Shown here in pieces: positions 41,880-49,561 of a stretch of DNA of 64,000 nucleotides. The notes below the pieces were generated by a model. It worked only from the letters and a program-made list of their open reading frames with translations, made no database searches and was not told where the DNA came from. Source of the DNA: Thermohalobaculum sp039026375 (GTDB taxonomy: Bacteria > Pseudomonadota > Alphaproteobacteria > Rhodobacterales > Rhodobacteraceae); NCBI GenBank assembly GCA_039026375.1, contig JBCCML010000008.1, positions 1 to 64,000 of the forward strand, given 5' to 3'. How positions within the stretch are numbered: position 1 is the first letter of the stretch; each line of letters starts with the position of its first letter. The position numbers were made by a program, and so were the translations under genes.

Positions 41880-43046
41880 TCAATCGCGGGGTGGCAGGCC
41901 CAGCAGGGCGCGCTTCTCGTCCTGGTCCAGGAACTCCGCTTCAGAGACGCGTTTCCATAGTGCCTCGCGCTCCGGCCCCAGCGCTGTCACAGCATCCAGA
42001 TCCGGTGCAATGCTCAGATCGGTCGTGCGGGTCTGGCACAGCCAACTGGATAGGGCCGAGCTTGTCTTCTGCACCAGCGGCAGCACCGTCTGACGATAAA
42101 AGGCGCGATTGGCCTCCTGGTAGTTCGCATAGGTGTTGTCCCCCGGCAGGCCCAACAGCATGGGTGGCACGCCAAAGGCCATCGCGATCTCGCGTGCGGC
42201 GGCGTTCTTGGTCTCCAGGAACTCCATGTCGGTCGGTGAATAGCCCATGGGCTTCCAGTCCAGCCCGCCCTCCAACAGCATCGGTCGGCCTGCATTGCTG
42301 GCACCGGCATGGTTGTCTTCGATCTCGCGGGTCAGCCGCTGATACTGTTCCTCGGACATGGTGGCTGCGCCATCCTTGCCGCCGAAGACGATAGCACCGG
42401 ATGGGCGCGCGGCGTTGTCCAACAGCGCCTTCGACCAGCGTGCCGCTGCATTGTGGACATCTACCGCCTGGGCCGCGGCTTCGATCGGGCTCATGCCGTA
42501 GTGGTCGTTCAGCGGGTGGAATGCCTTCAGATGCAGGATAGCTCGGAAATCGCCGTCCATCGCCCAGCGATGAGCGCGTCCCGAGACATGGTACTCGTAT
42601 GCTGCTGGCCAACCATCATTTCCCGGCACGACCCGCATTCGATCAGGGCGCAGCACGTGAAGCTCACGCGGCAGTCCCAGTGTATCGATAGAAGCCGCCT
42701 CGACGTAGGCATTCCCCGACAGTTGTAGATGCCCGTAGAGCGCCTCTAGGAAGGAGCGACCGTCCTGCCCGGGGTTGGGCTGCGACAATAGCCGTACGAC
42801 CGGGTGCTCTGACATGCGCACGCCGTCTTCGGTGACGGTAACCGGAACCGCCGCCGCCGCTTCGGCGACCATCCGCACCGCCCGAAAACCAATGGCATTC
42901 TGTTCGTAGCCCGATCGTGCCATCGAGGCCGTATCCCGTGGCGTCCAAACCGCGCGACCGGTGCCGTGAAACGCCATAATAGGCGCGGTAGCCGAGGCTT
43001 TCTGAGCCTCGGGCTCAGCCGATCGGCGGAACAGCGAAAAGGCCAT
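41880..43046 (-). CDS. GTA portal protein (RcGTA g3-like)
   Basis: 388-residue phage portal protein, HK97 type. Recognisable segments are ARSGYEQNAIGFRAVRMVAE, PNPGQDGRSFLEALYGHLQL, FHPLNDHYGMSPIEAAAQAV and the family hallmark LEGGLDWKPMGYSPTDMEFL followed by ETKNAAAREIAMAFGVPPML. It forms the dodecameric DNA channel at one capsid vertex. ATG at 43046 has GGGAGAC upstream. A perfect 18-bp-arm stem-loop lies 32 bases before the start. Confidence 0.95.
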   Translation of the reverse strand: MAFSLFRRSAEPEAQKASATAPIMAFHGTGRAVWTPRDTASMARSGYEQNAIGFRAVRMVAEAAAAVPVTVTEDGVRMSEHPVVRLLSQPNPGQDGRSFLEALYGHLQLSGNAYVEAASIDTLGLPRELHVLRPDRMRVVPGNDGWPAAYEYHVSGRAHRWAMDGDFRAILHLKAFHPLNDHYGMSPIEAAAQAVDVHNAAARWSKALLDNAARPSGAIVFGGKDGAATMSEEQYQRLTREIEDNHAGASNAGRPMLLEGGLDWKPMGYSPTDMEFLETKNAAAREIAMAFGVPPMLLGLPGDNTYANYQEANRAFYRQTVLPLVQKTSSALSSWLCQTRTTDLSIAPDLDAVTALGPEREALWKRVSEAEFLDQDEKRALLGLPPRD

Positions 43047-43078
43047 CGGTGTCTCCCGTAGTTCATATCCAAGCCATC

Positions 43079-43138
43079 GCGCAGCAAAGCCGCCGCGCGC
43101 CGGTGGGTGGGTGGGGGCGGGCGGCGGCTTTGCTGCGC
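43079..43138. repeat. Long perfect stem-loop with G-quadruplex loop between g2 and g3
   Basis: Bases 43079-43096 and 43121-43138 are perfect inverted copies over 18 bp (GCGCAGCAAAGCCGCCGC and its complement), around a 24-base loop. The plus-strand loop with the first base of the right arm has four G-runs with one-base spacers (43105-43121), a strong G-quadruplex pattern on the template strand. No U-run follows on the GTA transcript, so it does not look like a simple terminator. Confidence 0.85.
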
Positions 43139-43157
43139 CTGGGCCCCCGCCCAATTG

Positions 43158-44492
43158 TCAGATCGTTCGAATGCGTGGTACAGGGCCGTTGCTTGCGTCC
43201 AGCACCAGATCCGTCAGCGCCCAGACCAGAGCATCCAGCCGGTCGGGGCTTTTGCCGCCGGTCCCGTCAAAGCTGCACATTTGCTCTTCCAGAATGTCGA
43301 AGGGTTCGACGTGGTGGATGCGGCCCTGCTCGTAGAGAGCGGCCACCGGTTCGGCCCGCAGGCGCTTACCTCGGGCTGCGTGAACGCCCCGGTAGGCGAT
43401 GTTCGGTGCCACCTGACGCATCACGCTCTCCACCAGGTCGCCGCCCTGATTGGTTTCCGCCACCAGCCTGTCGGCGGCATAATCCGCATAGGCCGCTGCA
43501 GCCGCCTTGGCCCAGCGCTGCGGCGTTCCCTTTAGCGAGCAGTCGGCCAAGATCCACGCCTCCCAATACTCCGGAGGCCCCTTCGCTCGTACGCCCGCAA
43601 CGATGATCCCGCATTCGTCCGCTCCTTTGCCCGAGGTGACTGGCGGGTCGACTGCGACGACGACCCGGGTGATATCATCTGGCGCTGGCTCGCGGGCCTC
43701 ATCTATAGATGCCCGCGTCCACAACGCGCCTTCGCGTTCTTCAAGCAGCATGCCATCCAGTTCCTGGCGGCCAAGCCAGGTGCCCGCGTACCGGGCACGC
43801 ATGCGCTCGATGAAGCCGGGTGCCAAGTTGGCTGCATTTGCCTCGGTTGCCGCATGGCTGACGACCGTGCCAGGCAGCTCCAGTACTTCGCGTAGGACAG
43901 GCAAATCCCGCGGCGTCGTGGTGACGATCTGCCGTGGGCAGTCGCCCAGGCGCAGCGTGAACTGCAGCATGTCCCAGGCCTCTCTTGCGTAGCGCCATTT
44001 GGCCATCTCATCGGACCAGGCCGCATCAAACTGAGGTCCGCGCAAAGCTTCGTAGTTGACCGCCGAGATCAGCATCGCTTGTGCGCCGTTCGGCCACTCC
44101 AGCCGGTTCTTCGAGGTGATCAGTTTTGGCCGGCGATCCGGCGGGCTCGATGCGAGGATGCCGCTATCGCCTTCGACCATGACGGCACGGACCTGATCGA
44201 GCGTTTCGCCCACCAGGGCGATGCGCCGGCATCGACCGGGGTCGCGTGGTCCGGCACCTTCGACTTGACCGCGAACCCATTCGGACCCGGCGCGGGTCTT
44301 GCCCGCGCCGCGCCCACCCAGGATAACCCAGGTGTTCCAGTCCCCTTCCGGGGCCGTCTGGTGCAAAGGGTTTGCCCATGCGTCCCACAGAAACGGCATA
44401 GCGGCGACTGCGTTCTCGGTCAGTGTCTCCAGAAACGCAGTACGCCGGTCCTTAGGAATCGAACGTAGCGAAGCGGCTAAGGATTTCGTCAC
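43158..44492 (-). CDS. GTA large terminase (RcGTA g2-like)
   Basis: 444-residue large terminase of the DUF/COG5323 type. Walker A is LGGRGAGKTRAGSEW (residues 59-66 for GGRGAGKT); Walker B is FDAAWSDEMAKW. The C-terminal nuclease contains VVVAVDPPVTSGKGADECGI and RLDALVWALTDL. It packs random host DNA into heads. GTG at 44492 is preferred because GGAGGC precedes it and the conserved N-terminus (TKSLAASLRSIPKDRRTAFL) begins there; it overlaps the g1 stop region by about 41 bases. Confidence 0.95.
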   Translation of the reverse strand: MTKSLAASLRSIPKDRRTAFLETLTENAVAAMPFLWDAWANPLHQTAPEGDWNTWVILGGRGAGKTRAGSEWVRGQVEGAGPRDPGRCRRIALVGETLDQVRAVMVEGDSGILASSPPDRRPKLITSKNRLEWPNGAQAMLISAVNYEALRGPQFDAAWSDEMAKWRYAREAWDMLQFTLRLGDCPRQIVTTTPRDLPVLREVLELPGTVVSHAATEANAANLAPGFIERMRARYAGTWLGRQELDGMLLEEREGALWTRASIDEAREPAPDDITRVVVAVDPPVTSGKGADECGIIVAGVRAKGPPEYWEAWILADCSLKGTPQRWAKAAAAAYADYAADRLVAETNQGGDLVESVMRQVAPNIAYRGVHAARGKRLRAEPVAALYEQGRIHHVEPFDILEEQMCSFDGTGGKSPDRLDALVWALTDLVLDASNGPVPRIRTI

Positions 44493-44790
44493 GTGCCGCC
44501 TCCAAGTCCAATGGGGGGCCAAACGACAGTGCGTGCATGCACAGCTTGGCCTCGAGGTCGATGACCTGAGTGGTCGACTTCCGACACTCGGTCAGGACAG
44601 ATTTCAGATTTTCCAGGTGCTTGGTGGCCGTGTCATCGAGCGGGCTGGATTTCTCCAGCGCTTCGATTTCAAGCTCCAGCAAAGCCCCGGCATCGGCGAG
44701 GATCCGCCGCGCATCGATCAGAATACTTTCCAGACGTTCGATCGAATGCGCGTCCCCCCGCCGATCAACTTGGTTGATCGTCGTTCTCAC
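44452..44790 (-). CDS. GTA small terminase (RcGTA g1-like)
   Basis: 112-residue alpha-helical protein with a long coiled-coil (ADAGALLELEIEALEKSS, then TATKHLENLKSVLTECRKS), equivalent to RcGTA g1, the small terminase that hands DNA to the large subunit. GTG at 44790 is preferred: AAAGGCG lies upstream and the region further up is a terminator hairpin, so the ATG at 44841 would start inside the leader RNA. The C-terminus overlaps g2. It is the first gene of the cluster. Confidence 0.8.
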   Translation of the reverse strand: MRTTINQVDRRGDAHSIERLESILIDARRILADAGALLELEIEALEKSSPLDDTATKHLENLKSVLTECRKSTTQVIDLEAKLCMHALSFGPPLDLEAARDEILSRFATFDS

Positions 44791-44835
44791 AGCAGACGCC
44801 TTTCGGTTTGAGGTGTCTCCGGCCAGGGGCCAGAA

Positions 44836-44863
44836 ACGCAAAAGGCCGACCCCCCGGTCGGCC
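44836..44863 (-). terminator. Intrinsic terminator in the GTA leader
   Basis: GGCCGACC and GGTCGGCC (44844-44851 with 44856-44863) form a perfect 8-bp stem with a 4-base loop. On the minus strand it is followed by TTTT. It lies about 50 bases before the g1 start codon, so it either ends a small RNA or attenuates GTA transcription. Confidence 0.85.
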
Positions 44864-44927
44864 CTGTCGGTTGGGGCGACGCCCCTGAAGAGGTGCTCCT
44901 CTCCACCGCCACTTCTCGTAGCGTGCT
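44840..44927 (-). ncRNA. Candidate small RNA or attenuator leader of the GTA cluster
   Basis: Predicted transcript of about 88 nt from the promoter at 44932-44960 to the terminator at 44844-44863. It would fold into three successive hairpins: 44887-44904 (7 bp, loop TGCT on the plus strand), 44873-44885 (5 bp, 3-base loop) and the terminator. The CCGAC just before the terminator repeats the stem sequence, so an alternative pairing that breaks the terminator is possible. I do not recognise an RNA family. The short gap to g1 allows either an independent small RNA or a transcription attenuator; the sequence cannot decide between them. Confidence 0.6.
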
Positions 44928-44931
44928 GGAA

Positions 44932-44960
44932 GAGATACCTGGGACCGTCCGCCCCGTCAA
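44932..44960 (-). promoter_or_regulatory. GTA cluster promoter
   Basis: On the minus strand TTGACG (44955-44960) and TATCTC (44932-44937) are separated by exactly 17 bases, inside an AT-rich stretch of otherwise GC-rich DNA. The predicted start is near 44926, so it drives the leader RNA and, by readthrough, g1 to DUF2793. Confidence 0.65.
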
Positions 44961-45001
44961 TAAGTTTTTCGAAAAATTTCTATTAATTTCAGTGGGTTGC
45001 G

Positions 45002-45016
45002 TTAACGACCTGTTAA
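45002..45016. promoter_or_regulatory. CtrA-type full binding site upstream of the GTA promoter
   Basis: TTAA (45002-45005) and TTAA (45013-45016) are spaced by exactly 7 bases, the CtrA consensus, and both are in GTTAAC. A further GTTAAC lies at 45032-45037. The box is about 40 bases upstream of the -35 box. CtrA is known to be needed for RcGTA expression, although direct binding to that promoter has not been the accepted mechanism. Confidence 0.6.
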
Positions 45017-45137
45017 CAAACGGCCCACCGTGTTAACCGTCTATTTACACGTTCGCCACCTGTTCACGGATTTACGCGCCTCGTCGCGGCTATCCATCCA
45101 GATCAGCTAGCCGTGAAAGAATCGTCAGCTGTTGCGT

Positions 45138-46157
45138 TTATTGTTGTTGCTCTTGCTGGCGTTGCCGTTCGATCCGTCGCCAGACGGCAACATTGCGGTT
45201 GTGCTCGTCCAAGGTCCGGGCGAACGCATGGCCACCCGTACCGTCCGCCACAAAGTAGAGGTACGGCGTCTCATCCGGGTTCGCCACAGCCTCAATTGAT
45301 GCTTGGCTCGGATTAGCAATCGGCGTGGGTGGCAGGCCTGCAATGACGTAGGTGTTGTAAGGTGTCGCGGCGCGCAGTTCAGACCGGCGCAGCCCGCGGC
45401 CAAGTGGCGCCTTCCCTTCGGTGATCCCGTAGATGACCGTCGGATCCGTCTGCAATCTCATACCCAGGCGCAACCTGTTGATGAACACCGAGGCCACTTT
45501 GCCATGTTCGGCAGGGGTCGTTTCCTTCTCAACGATCGACGCGAGGATCAGCAACTCGTCCTTCGACTGCAGCGGCAAACCCGGAACGCGGTTCTCCCAG
45601 GCAGTATCAAGTACTTGGCGCATCTTTGCCTGCATTTGCTCGACAAGAGCTTGGCGGGGGGTGCCGCGCTGGAACGACCACGTGTCAGGGAACAGTGAAC
45701 CTTCAGCCGGTAACTCGGCAACTTCACCTGTCAGCAGTTCAGCACCGTTCAGTACGTCAACCGCCATGGCCGATGTCATACCTTCGGGGATTGTGACCGT
45801 GTGCTGTACGTTCGCCCCGGTGGACAGCAGCGTCACGAGTTCTTCGACGGAAGCCCCTGGCGCAATTGCATACTCACCAAACTTTAGCGACTGCGATTTA
45901 CCAGCATAACGTGTTGCCAGCCGGAACAGTGTTGCGCCGTCGACGATACCCAGGACGCCGCGATCGGGAAGCGCTCCAGCCTCTGCCAACAGCTCCGATA
46001 TGTCACGTGGTGACGCCCCACGTGGCACCTGAACGGTTACTTCTTCCCTTAAAGGGCCTGGTGAGACGATCTCCTGCTTTGCGAGACCTAATGCCCCGAC
46101 AAAAACCAGGCCAACTACAATCAGGATGGTGAGGACGTTTGAGGCAATATTGCGCAT
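45138..46157 (-). CDS. mltG: Endolytic peptidoglycan transglycosylase MltG
   Basis: 339-residue YceG-family enzyme that cuts nascent glycan strands. One N-terminal membrane helix (residues 7-26, SNVLTILIVVGLVFVGALGL) anchors it in the inner membrane. The catalytic domain shows GSLFPDTWSFQRGT, the Glu of ILASIVEKETTPAEH, and the family block RLRLGMRLQTDPTVIYGI, ending in PYLYFVADGTGGHAFARTLD. It is last in the fabD-to-mltG minus-strand series and directly upstream of the GTA leader on the same strand; no clear terminator lies between. Confidence 0.95.
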   Translation of the reverse strand: MRNIASNVLTILIVVGLVFVGALGLAKQEIVSPGPLREEVTVQVPRGASPRDISELLAEAGALPDRGVLGIVDGATLFRLATRYAGKSQSLKFGEYAIAPGASVEELVTLLSTGANVQHTVTIPEGMTSAMAVDVLNGAELLTGEVAELPAEGSLFPDTWSFQRGTPRQALVEQMQAKMRQVLDTAWENRVPGLPLQSKDELLILASIVEKETTPAEHGKVASVFINRLRLGMRLQTDPTVIYGITEGKAPLGRGLRRSELRAATPYNTYVIAGLPPTPIANPSQASIEAVANPDETPYLYFVADGTGGHAFARTLDEHNRNVAVWRRIERQRQQEQQQ

Positions 46158-46167
46158 GCCCAGCCCC

Positions 46168-47442
46168 TCAGCTCACGGGCGCGCGACCAAAAATGATCGA
46201 CGCGTTGGTCCCTCCAAACCCAAAACTGTTGGATAGGGCCACGTTGATCTCGCGCTCGCGTTTGACCAGCGGTGCTAAGTCGATCTGCGTCTCGACCGAT
46301 GGGTTCTCCAGGTTCAACGTCGGTGGGGCCACCTGATCACGGATTGTGAGGATTGAGAATATGCCCTCCAAGGCACCTGCTGCCCCCAATAAGTGACCAG
46401 TGGAAGACTTAGTAGACGACATCGTGACGTGGGCTGCGTCGTTGCCCAATAGCTTTTCGACCGCGCGAAGCTCGATTTCATCGCCGACTGGCGTCGACGT
46501 GCCATGTGCATTCACGTAGTCGATGTCGCTGGCGGACAGGCCTGCTGAGTTTAATGCAGCCTTCATCGATCGATAGCCGCCGTCACCGTCTGGTGAAGGT
46601 GATGTGATATGATAGGCATCGCCCGAAAGGCCGTACCCCAGCCACTCGGCATAGATCTTCGCCCCGCGTGCGCGTGCGTGCTCCAGTTCTTCAAGAACAA
46701 CGACACCAGCCCCTTCGCCCATGACGAAGCCATCTCGATCGCGATCATACGGCCGGGAGGCACGCTCAGGCGCATCGTTAAAGCCAGTAGACAGCGCCTT
46801 ACACGCAGAAAAGCCGGCAACTGACAGCTCGCAGACGGGTGATTCGGCGCCACCTGCCAGCATGACGTCGGCATCACCCAGGGCGATCAGCCGTGCCGCA
46901 TCGCCGATGGCGTGTGCGCCGGTGGAGCAGGCCGTGACGACCGCGTGGTTGGGCCCACGGAAGCCATACTTGATCGACACCTGACCGGAACACAGATTGA
47001 TTAGCGCACCCGGGATAAAAAATGGGCTGACACGGCGAGGGCCGCGCTCTTTCAAAGTGATGGCCATGTTGCCAATCGACTCGATGCCCCCAACACCCGA
47101 GCCAATCATCACCCCAGTGCGATCCAGCTTTTCAGTCTCGTCAGGATCAGGTCGCCAACCGGCATCTGCAACTGCCTGTTCGGCCGCGGTCATCGCGTAA
47201 ACGATGAAGCGGTCGACCTTGCGTTGCTCCTTAGGTGCCAGCCAGTCATCCGGATTGTAGGTGCCATCGCTGCCATCGCCCAAAGGAATCTCGCAGGCAA
47301 TCTGCGCCGGCAGGTGAGAGGCATCGAAGTGCTTGATCGGGCCCGCGGCAGACGTTCCCGCCAGGGCGCGCTGCCAGCTTTCCTCGACACCACATGCCAG
47401 CGGCGAGACCAGGCCAAGCCCTGTCACAACCACACGCCGCAT
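46168..47442 (-). CDS. fabF: Beta-ketoacyl-ACP synthase II (FabF)
   Basis: 424-residue elongating condensing enzyme. The triad residues are Cys in VTACSTGAHAIG, His in NAHGTSTPVGD, and His in KSSTGHLLGAAGAL. It belongs to the acpP-fabF pair typical of bacterial fatty acid clusters. ATG at 47442 is preceded by GGGAGGAGGT; an in-frame GTG at 47448 is less likely. A terminator between acpP and fabF (47541-47575) probably lowers its expression relative to ACP. mltG begins 10 bases downstream. Confidence 0.96.
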   Translation of the reverse strand: MRRVVVTGLGLVSPLACGVEESWQRALAGTSAAGPIKHFDASHLPAQIACEIPLGDGSDGTYNPDDWLAPKEQRKVDRFIVYAMTAAEQAVADAGWRPDPDETEKLDRTGVMIGSGVGGIESIGNMAITLKERGPRRVSPFFIPGALINLCSGQVSIKYGFRGPNHAVVTACSTGAHAIGDAARLIALGDADVMLAGGAESPVCELSVAGFSACKALSTGFNDAPERASRPYDRDRDGFVMGEGAGVVVLEELEHARARGAKIYAEWLGYGLSGDAYHITSPSPDGDGGYRSMKAALNSAGLSASDIDYVNAHGTSTPVGDEIELRAVEKLLGNDAAHVTMSSTKSSTGHLLGAAGALEGIFSILTIRDQVAPPTLNLENPSVETQIDLAPLVKREREINVALSNSFGFGGTNASIIFGRAPVS

Positions 47443-47540
47443 GCGCACCTCCTCCCGCTGACTGTCTTTTGTTTGGTGTAGCGCCGGTTCCTGCGGCGGT
47501 CACCGTCAAAGTTCAGGATGGTCGGCGCCGATCCCGAATC

Positions 47541-47575
47541 AAAAACGCGGCCACGGGCGTCGCCGCCGGGCCGCG
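47541..47575 (-). terminator. Intrinsic terminator between acpP and fabF
   Basis: On the minus strand CGCGGCC and GGCCGCG (47569-47575 with 47546-47552) form a 7-bp stem with further internal pairing, followed by TTTTT (47541-47545). It sits 21 bases after the acpP stop, so it ends most acpP transcripts and leaves fabF to readthrough. Confidence 0.85.
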
Positions 47576-47595
47576 CTGAATGTGCGTAGGGGCGA

Positions 47596-47835
47596 TCAGC
47601 CCTGCTTTTCTGCGATAAACTTCACCGCATCGCCGAAGGTCTGGATCTTCTCTGCGGCATCGTCTGGAATCTCGACGCCAAATTCCTCTTCAAAGGCCAT
47701 CACTAGCTCAACGGTGTCGAGGCTGTCAGCGCCCAGATCGTCGATGAAGGAAGCCGCCAACACGACCTTCTCTTCTTCAACGCCCAGATGCTCGACCACG
47801 ATCGCACGGACCTTGCTCTCGATTTCCTCGCTCAT
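47596..47835 (-). CDS. acpP: Acyl carrier protein (AcpP)
   Basis: 79-residue acyl carrier protein. The 4'-phosphopantetheine serine is in DDLGADSLDTVELVMAFEEE, the universal motif, and the protein is highly acidic. It carries the growing acyl chain for all enzymes in both fab loci. ATG at 47835 follows GAGGTGAAGGC, while the frame that opens at 47880 would add 15 unconserved residues. It has its own promoter at 47926-47954 and a terminator after the stop, as expected for an abundant product. Confidence 0.97.
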   Translation of the reverse strand: MSEEIESKVRAIVVEHLGVEEEKVVLAASFIDDLGADSLDTVELVMAFEEEFGVEIPDDAAEKIQTFGDAVKFIAEKQG

Positions 47836-47925
47836 GCCTTCACCTCGTTTTGGGGCGGCGTTCGCCGCCGGGCTCACCAAGTTAAAATCGTTCCTCGGGC
47901 GCCCAAGCGTCCGCGAAGCTGCGCC

Positions 47926-47954
47926 CCGATATCAACAAGTCCGCAAAGATGCAA
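47926..47954 (-). promoter_or_regulatory. Promoter of acpP
   Basis: On the minus strand TTGCAT (47949-47954) and TATCGG (47926-47931) are separated by 17 bases, about 90 bases before the acpP ATG. A GC-rich hairpin in the leader lies between. Confidence 0.5.
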
Positions 47955-47974
47955 ACCGTGAATTGCCCCTGACA

Positions 47975-48739
47975 TCATCGCGTCTGCATACTGCGCTGGA
48001 GGGCCCAAAGAACCAGTCGTCGCGGCAATATGGGGACAACCCAGCCCAAAAGAAAGCCCAGCCGCCAGTCGTCAAAGACCAGGGGGCGGCCTGCCTGCAT
48101 GGCCTTGTACCCTACGGCAGCGGTCAACTTGGCATCTCGCGCCTGCCGTGTCACGGCCAGGTCCGCCATACCGGCGCGATCGAAAAACTCGGTCCTGACA
48201 GGCCCCGGACAAAGTGCCGTGACCGTGATGCCGCTGCCGCGCAGTTCCTGTGCCAACGCTTGGCTGAAAGACACCACATAGGCCTTGGTTGCGAAGTACG
48301 TTGCCATGCCTGGACCAGGCAAAAACCCAGCGGTCGAGGCGACATTGAGTATCCGGCCGCCTCCTTGGGCGCACATAGATGCCAGGTACCGATGCGTCAG
48401 ATCTGTCAGGGCACTCACATTCAGCGAAATCATCGCAAGCTGTGTCTCAAGCGATTGATCGGCGAACGACCTCAGTGCACCGAACCCCGCGTTGTTGATC
48501 AGAATGTCGATATGAGGCGCTGCGTCGTGAACGCGGGCCGCAGCATCTGGCTGGGTCAGGTCAACTGCGACCACCTGGACGCTGACCCCGTGAGAGTAGG
48601 TCAACTCGCTTGCCAGTGCCTCTAACGCGTCTTCACGCCGGGCGACCAGCACCAGATCTCCGCCAGCCTGAGCGTGCAGCTTGGCCAACTCCAGGCCGAT
48701 ACCACTTGATGCGCCAGTGATCAGGGCTGTACCGGTCAC
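47975..48739 (-). CDS. SDR family oxidoreductase between acpP and fabG
   Basis: 254-residue short-chain dehydrogenase. The cofactor loop is LITGASSGIGLELAKLHAQA, DILINNAGFG is the stabilising motif, and the active site is Ser in VASTAGFLPG with Tyr and Lys in YFATKAYVVSFSQAL. The form resembles DltE/YbbO-type SDRs that act on acyl or retinol-like substrates. It lies between fabG and acpP, where most Rhodobacterales have the two genes adjacent, so it may be a later insertion. The C-terminal part (FLLGWVVPILPRRLVLWALQ) is hydrophobic, so peripheral membrane binding is possible. Confidence 0.88.
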   Translation of the reverse strand: MTGTALITGASSGIGLELAKLHAQAGGDLVLVARREDALEALASELTYSHGVSVQVVAVDLTQPDAAARVHDAAPHIDILINNAGFGALRSFADQSLETQLAMISLNVSALTDLTHRYLASMCAQGGGRILNVASTAGFLPGPGMATYFATKAYVVSFSQALAQELRGSGITVTALCPGPVRTEFFDRAGMADLAVTRQARDAKLTAAVGYKAMQAGRPLVFDDWRLGFLLGWVVPILPRRLVLWALQRSMQTR

Positions 48740-48751
48740 CGGGTAAGCCGA

Positions 48752-49489
48752 TCAGATCATGGCCATCCCGCCATTCACGTGGATCGTCTGACCTGTGACG
48801 TATGCCGCTTCCTGGCTGGCGAGATACAGGGTTGCCGCCGCGATCTCGGCCGGGCTGCCCATGCGGCCAGCCGGAATCCGGCCAAAGATGGCGGTCTTCT
48901 GCTCGTCCGTCAGCTTTCCCGTCATCGCCGTTTCGATGAAGCCGGGCGCGATGCAATTAACAGTGACCCCGCGGCTTGCGACCTCTGCTGCCAGTGATTT
49001 TGACATGCCGATCATGCCTGCCTTGGCAGTAGCATAGTTGCCCTGACCTGGGTTCCCCGTGACGCCAACAACCGAGGTGATGCCGATGATGCGGCCCCAG
49101 CGGGCCTTCATCATGCCGCGCAAAACGGCCTTTGACAGCTTAAAGGTGGCCGTCAGGTTCACATCGATCACGTTTTGCCATTCATCGTCTGACATCCGCA
49201 TGAACAGATTGTCCCGCGTGATTCCGGCGTTGTTGACGAGGATGTCCAGGGCGCCCATTGCGTCGCTCGCCTGTTTGGGCAGGGCCGCGACGGCGTCTGG
49301 GTCTGACAGGTTAGCCGGTGTCACGTGCGCCCGCTCGCCTAGCTCGGCAGCGAGTTCCTCTAACGGTCCAGTGCGCGTGCCGTGCAGAGCCACTTGTGCG
49401 CCAGCGCTGTGCAGCGCACGGGCGATCTCGGCACCGATGCCACCCGAAGCGCCGGTCACCAGCGCGGACTTCCCCGTCAGATCGAACAT
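48752..49489 (-). CDS. fabG: 3-oxoacyl-ACP reductase (FabG)
   Basis: 245-residue NADPH-dependent reductase of the fatty acid cycle. It starts MFDLTGKSALVTGASGGIGA with the TGxxxGxG loop; NNAGITRDNLFMRM is the FabG hallmark, and the active site is Ser-Val-Val-Gly followed by YATAKAGMIGMSKSLA. It acts on 3-oxoacyl-ACP made by FabD plus the synthases. It lies between fabD (with a VOC gene in between) and the extra SDR gene, all minus strand. The length is exact for the family. Confidence 0.96.
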   Translation of the reverse strand: MFDLTGKSALVTGASGGIGAEIARALHSAGAQVALHGTRTGPLEELAAELGERAHVTPANLSDPDAVAALPKQASDAMGALDILVNNAGITRDNLFMRMSDDEWQNVIDVNLTATFKLSKAVLRGMMKARWGRIIGITSVVGVTGNPGQGNYATAKAGMIGMSKSLAAEVASRGVTVNCIAPGFIETAMTGKLTDEQKTAIFGRIPAGRMGSPAEIAAATLYLASQEAAYVTGQTIHVNGGMAMI

Positions 49490-49561
49490 GTCTGCCTCCC
49501 ATGCGTGTGGCTGCGGCGTCTGCCACGGTAGCTGGGGGCGCGCAAGCCCTTGGGGGCAGTG

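Noticed and set aside
43079..43138. Rho-independent terminator between g2 and g3
   Set aside because: The stem is strong, but on the GTA transcript it is followed by GATGGC rather than a U-run, and the loop is 24 bases long.
28321..44790. Active temperate prophage
   Set aside because: There is no integrase, repressor, replication, holin or endolysin gene and no att-like repeat at the ends. The gene order is that of RcGTA, so a GTA is the better reading.
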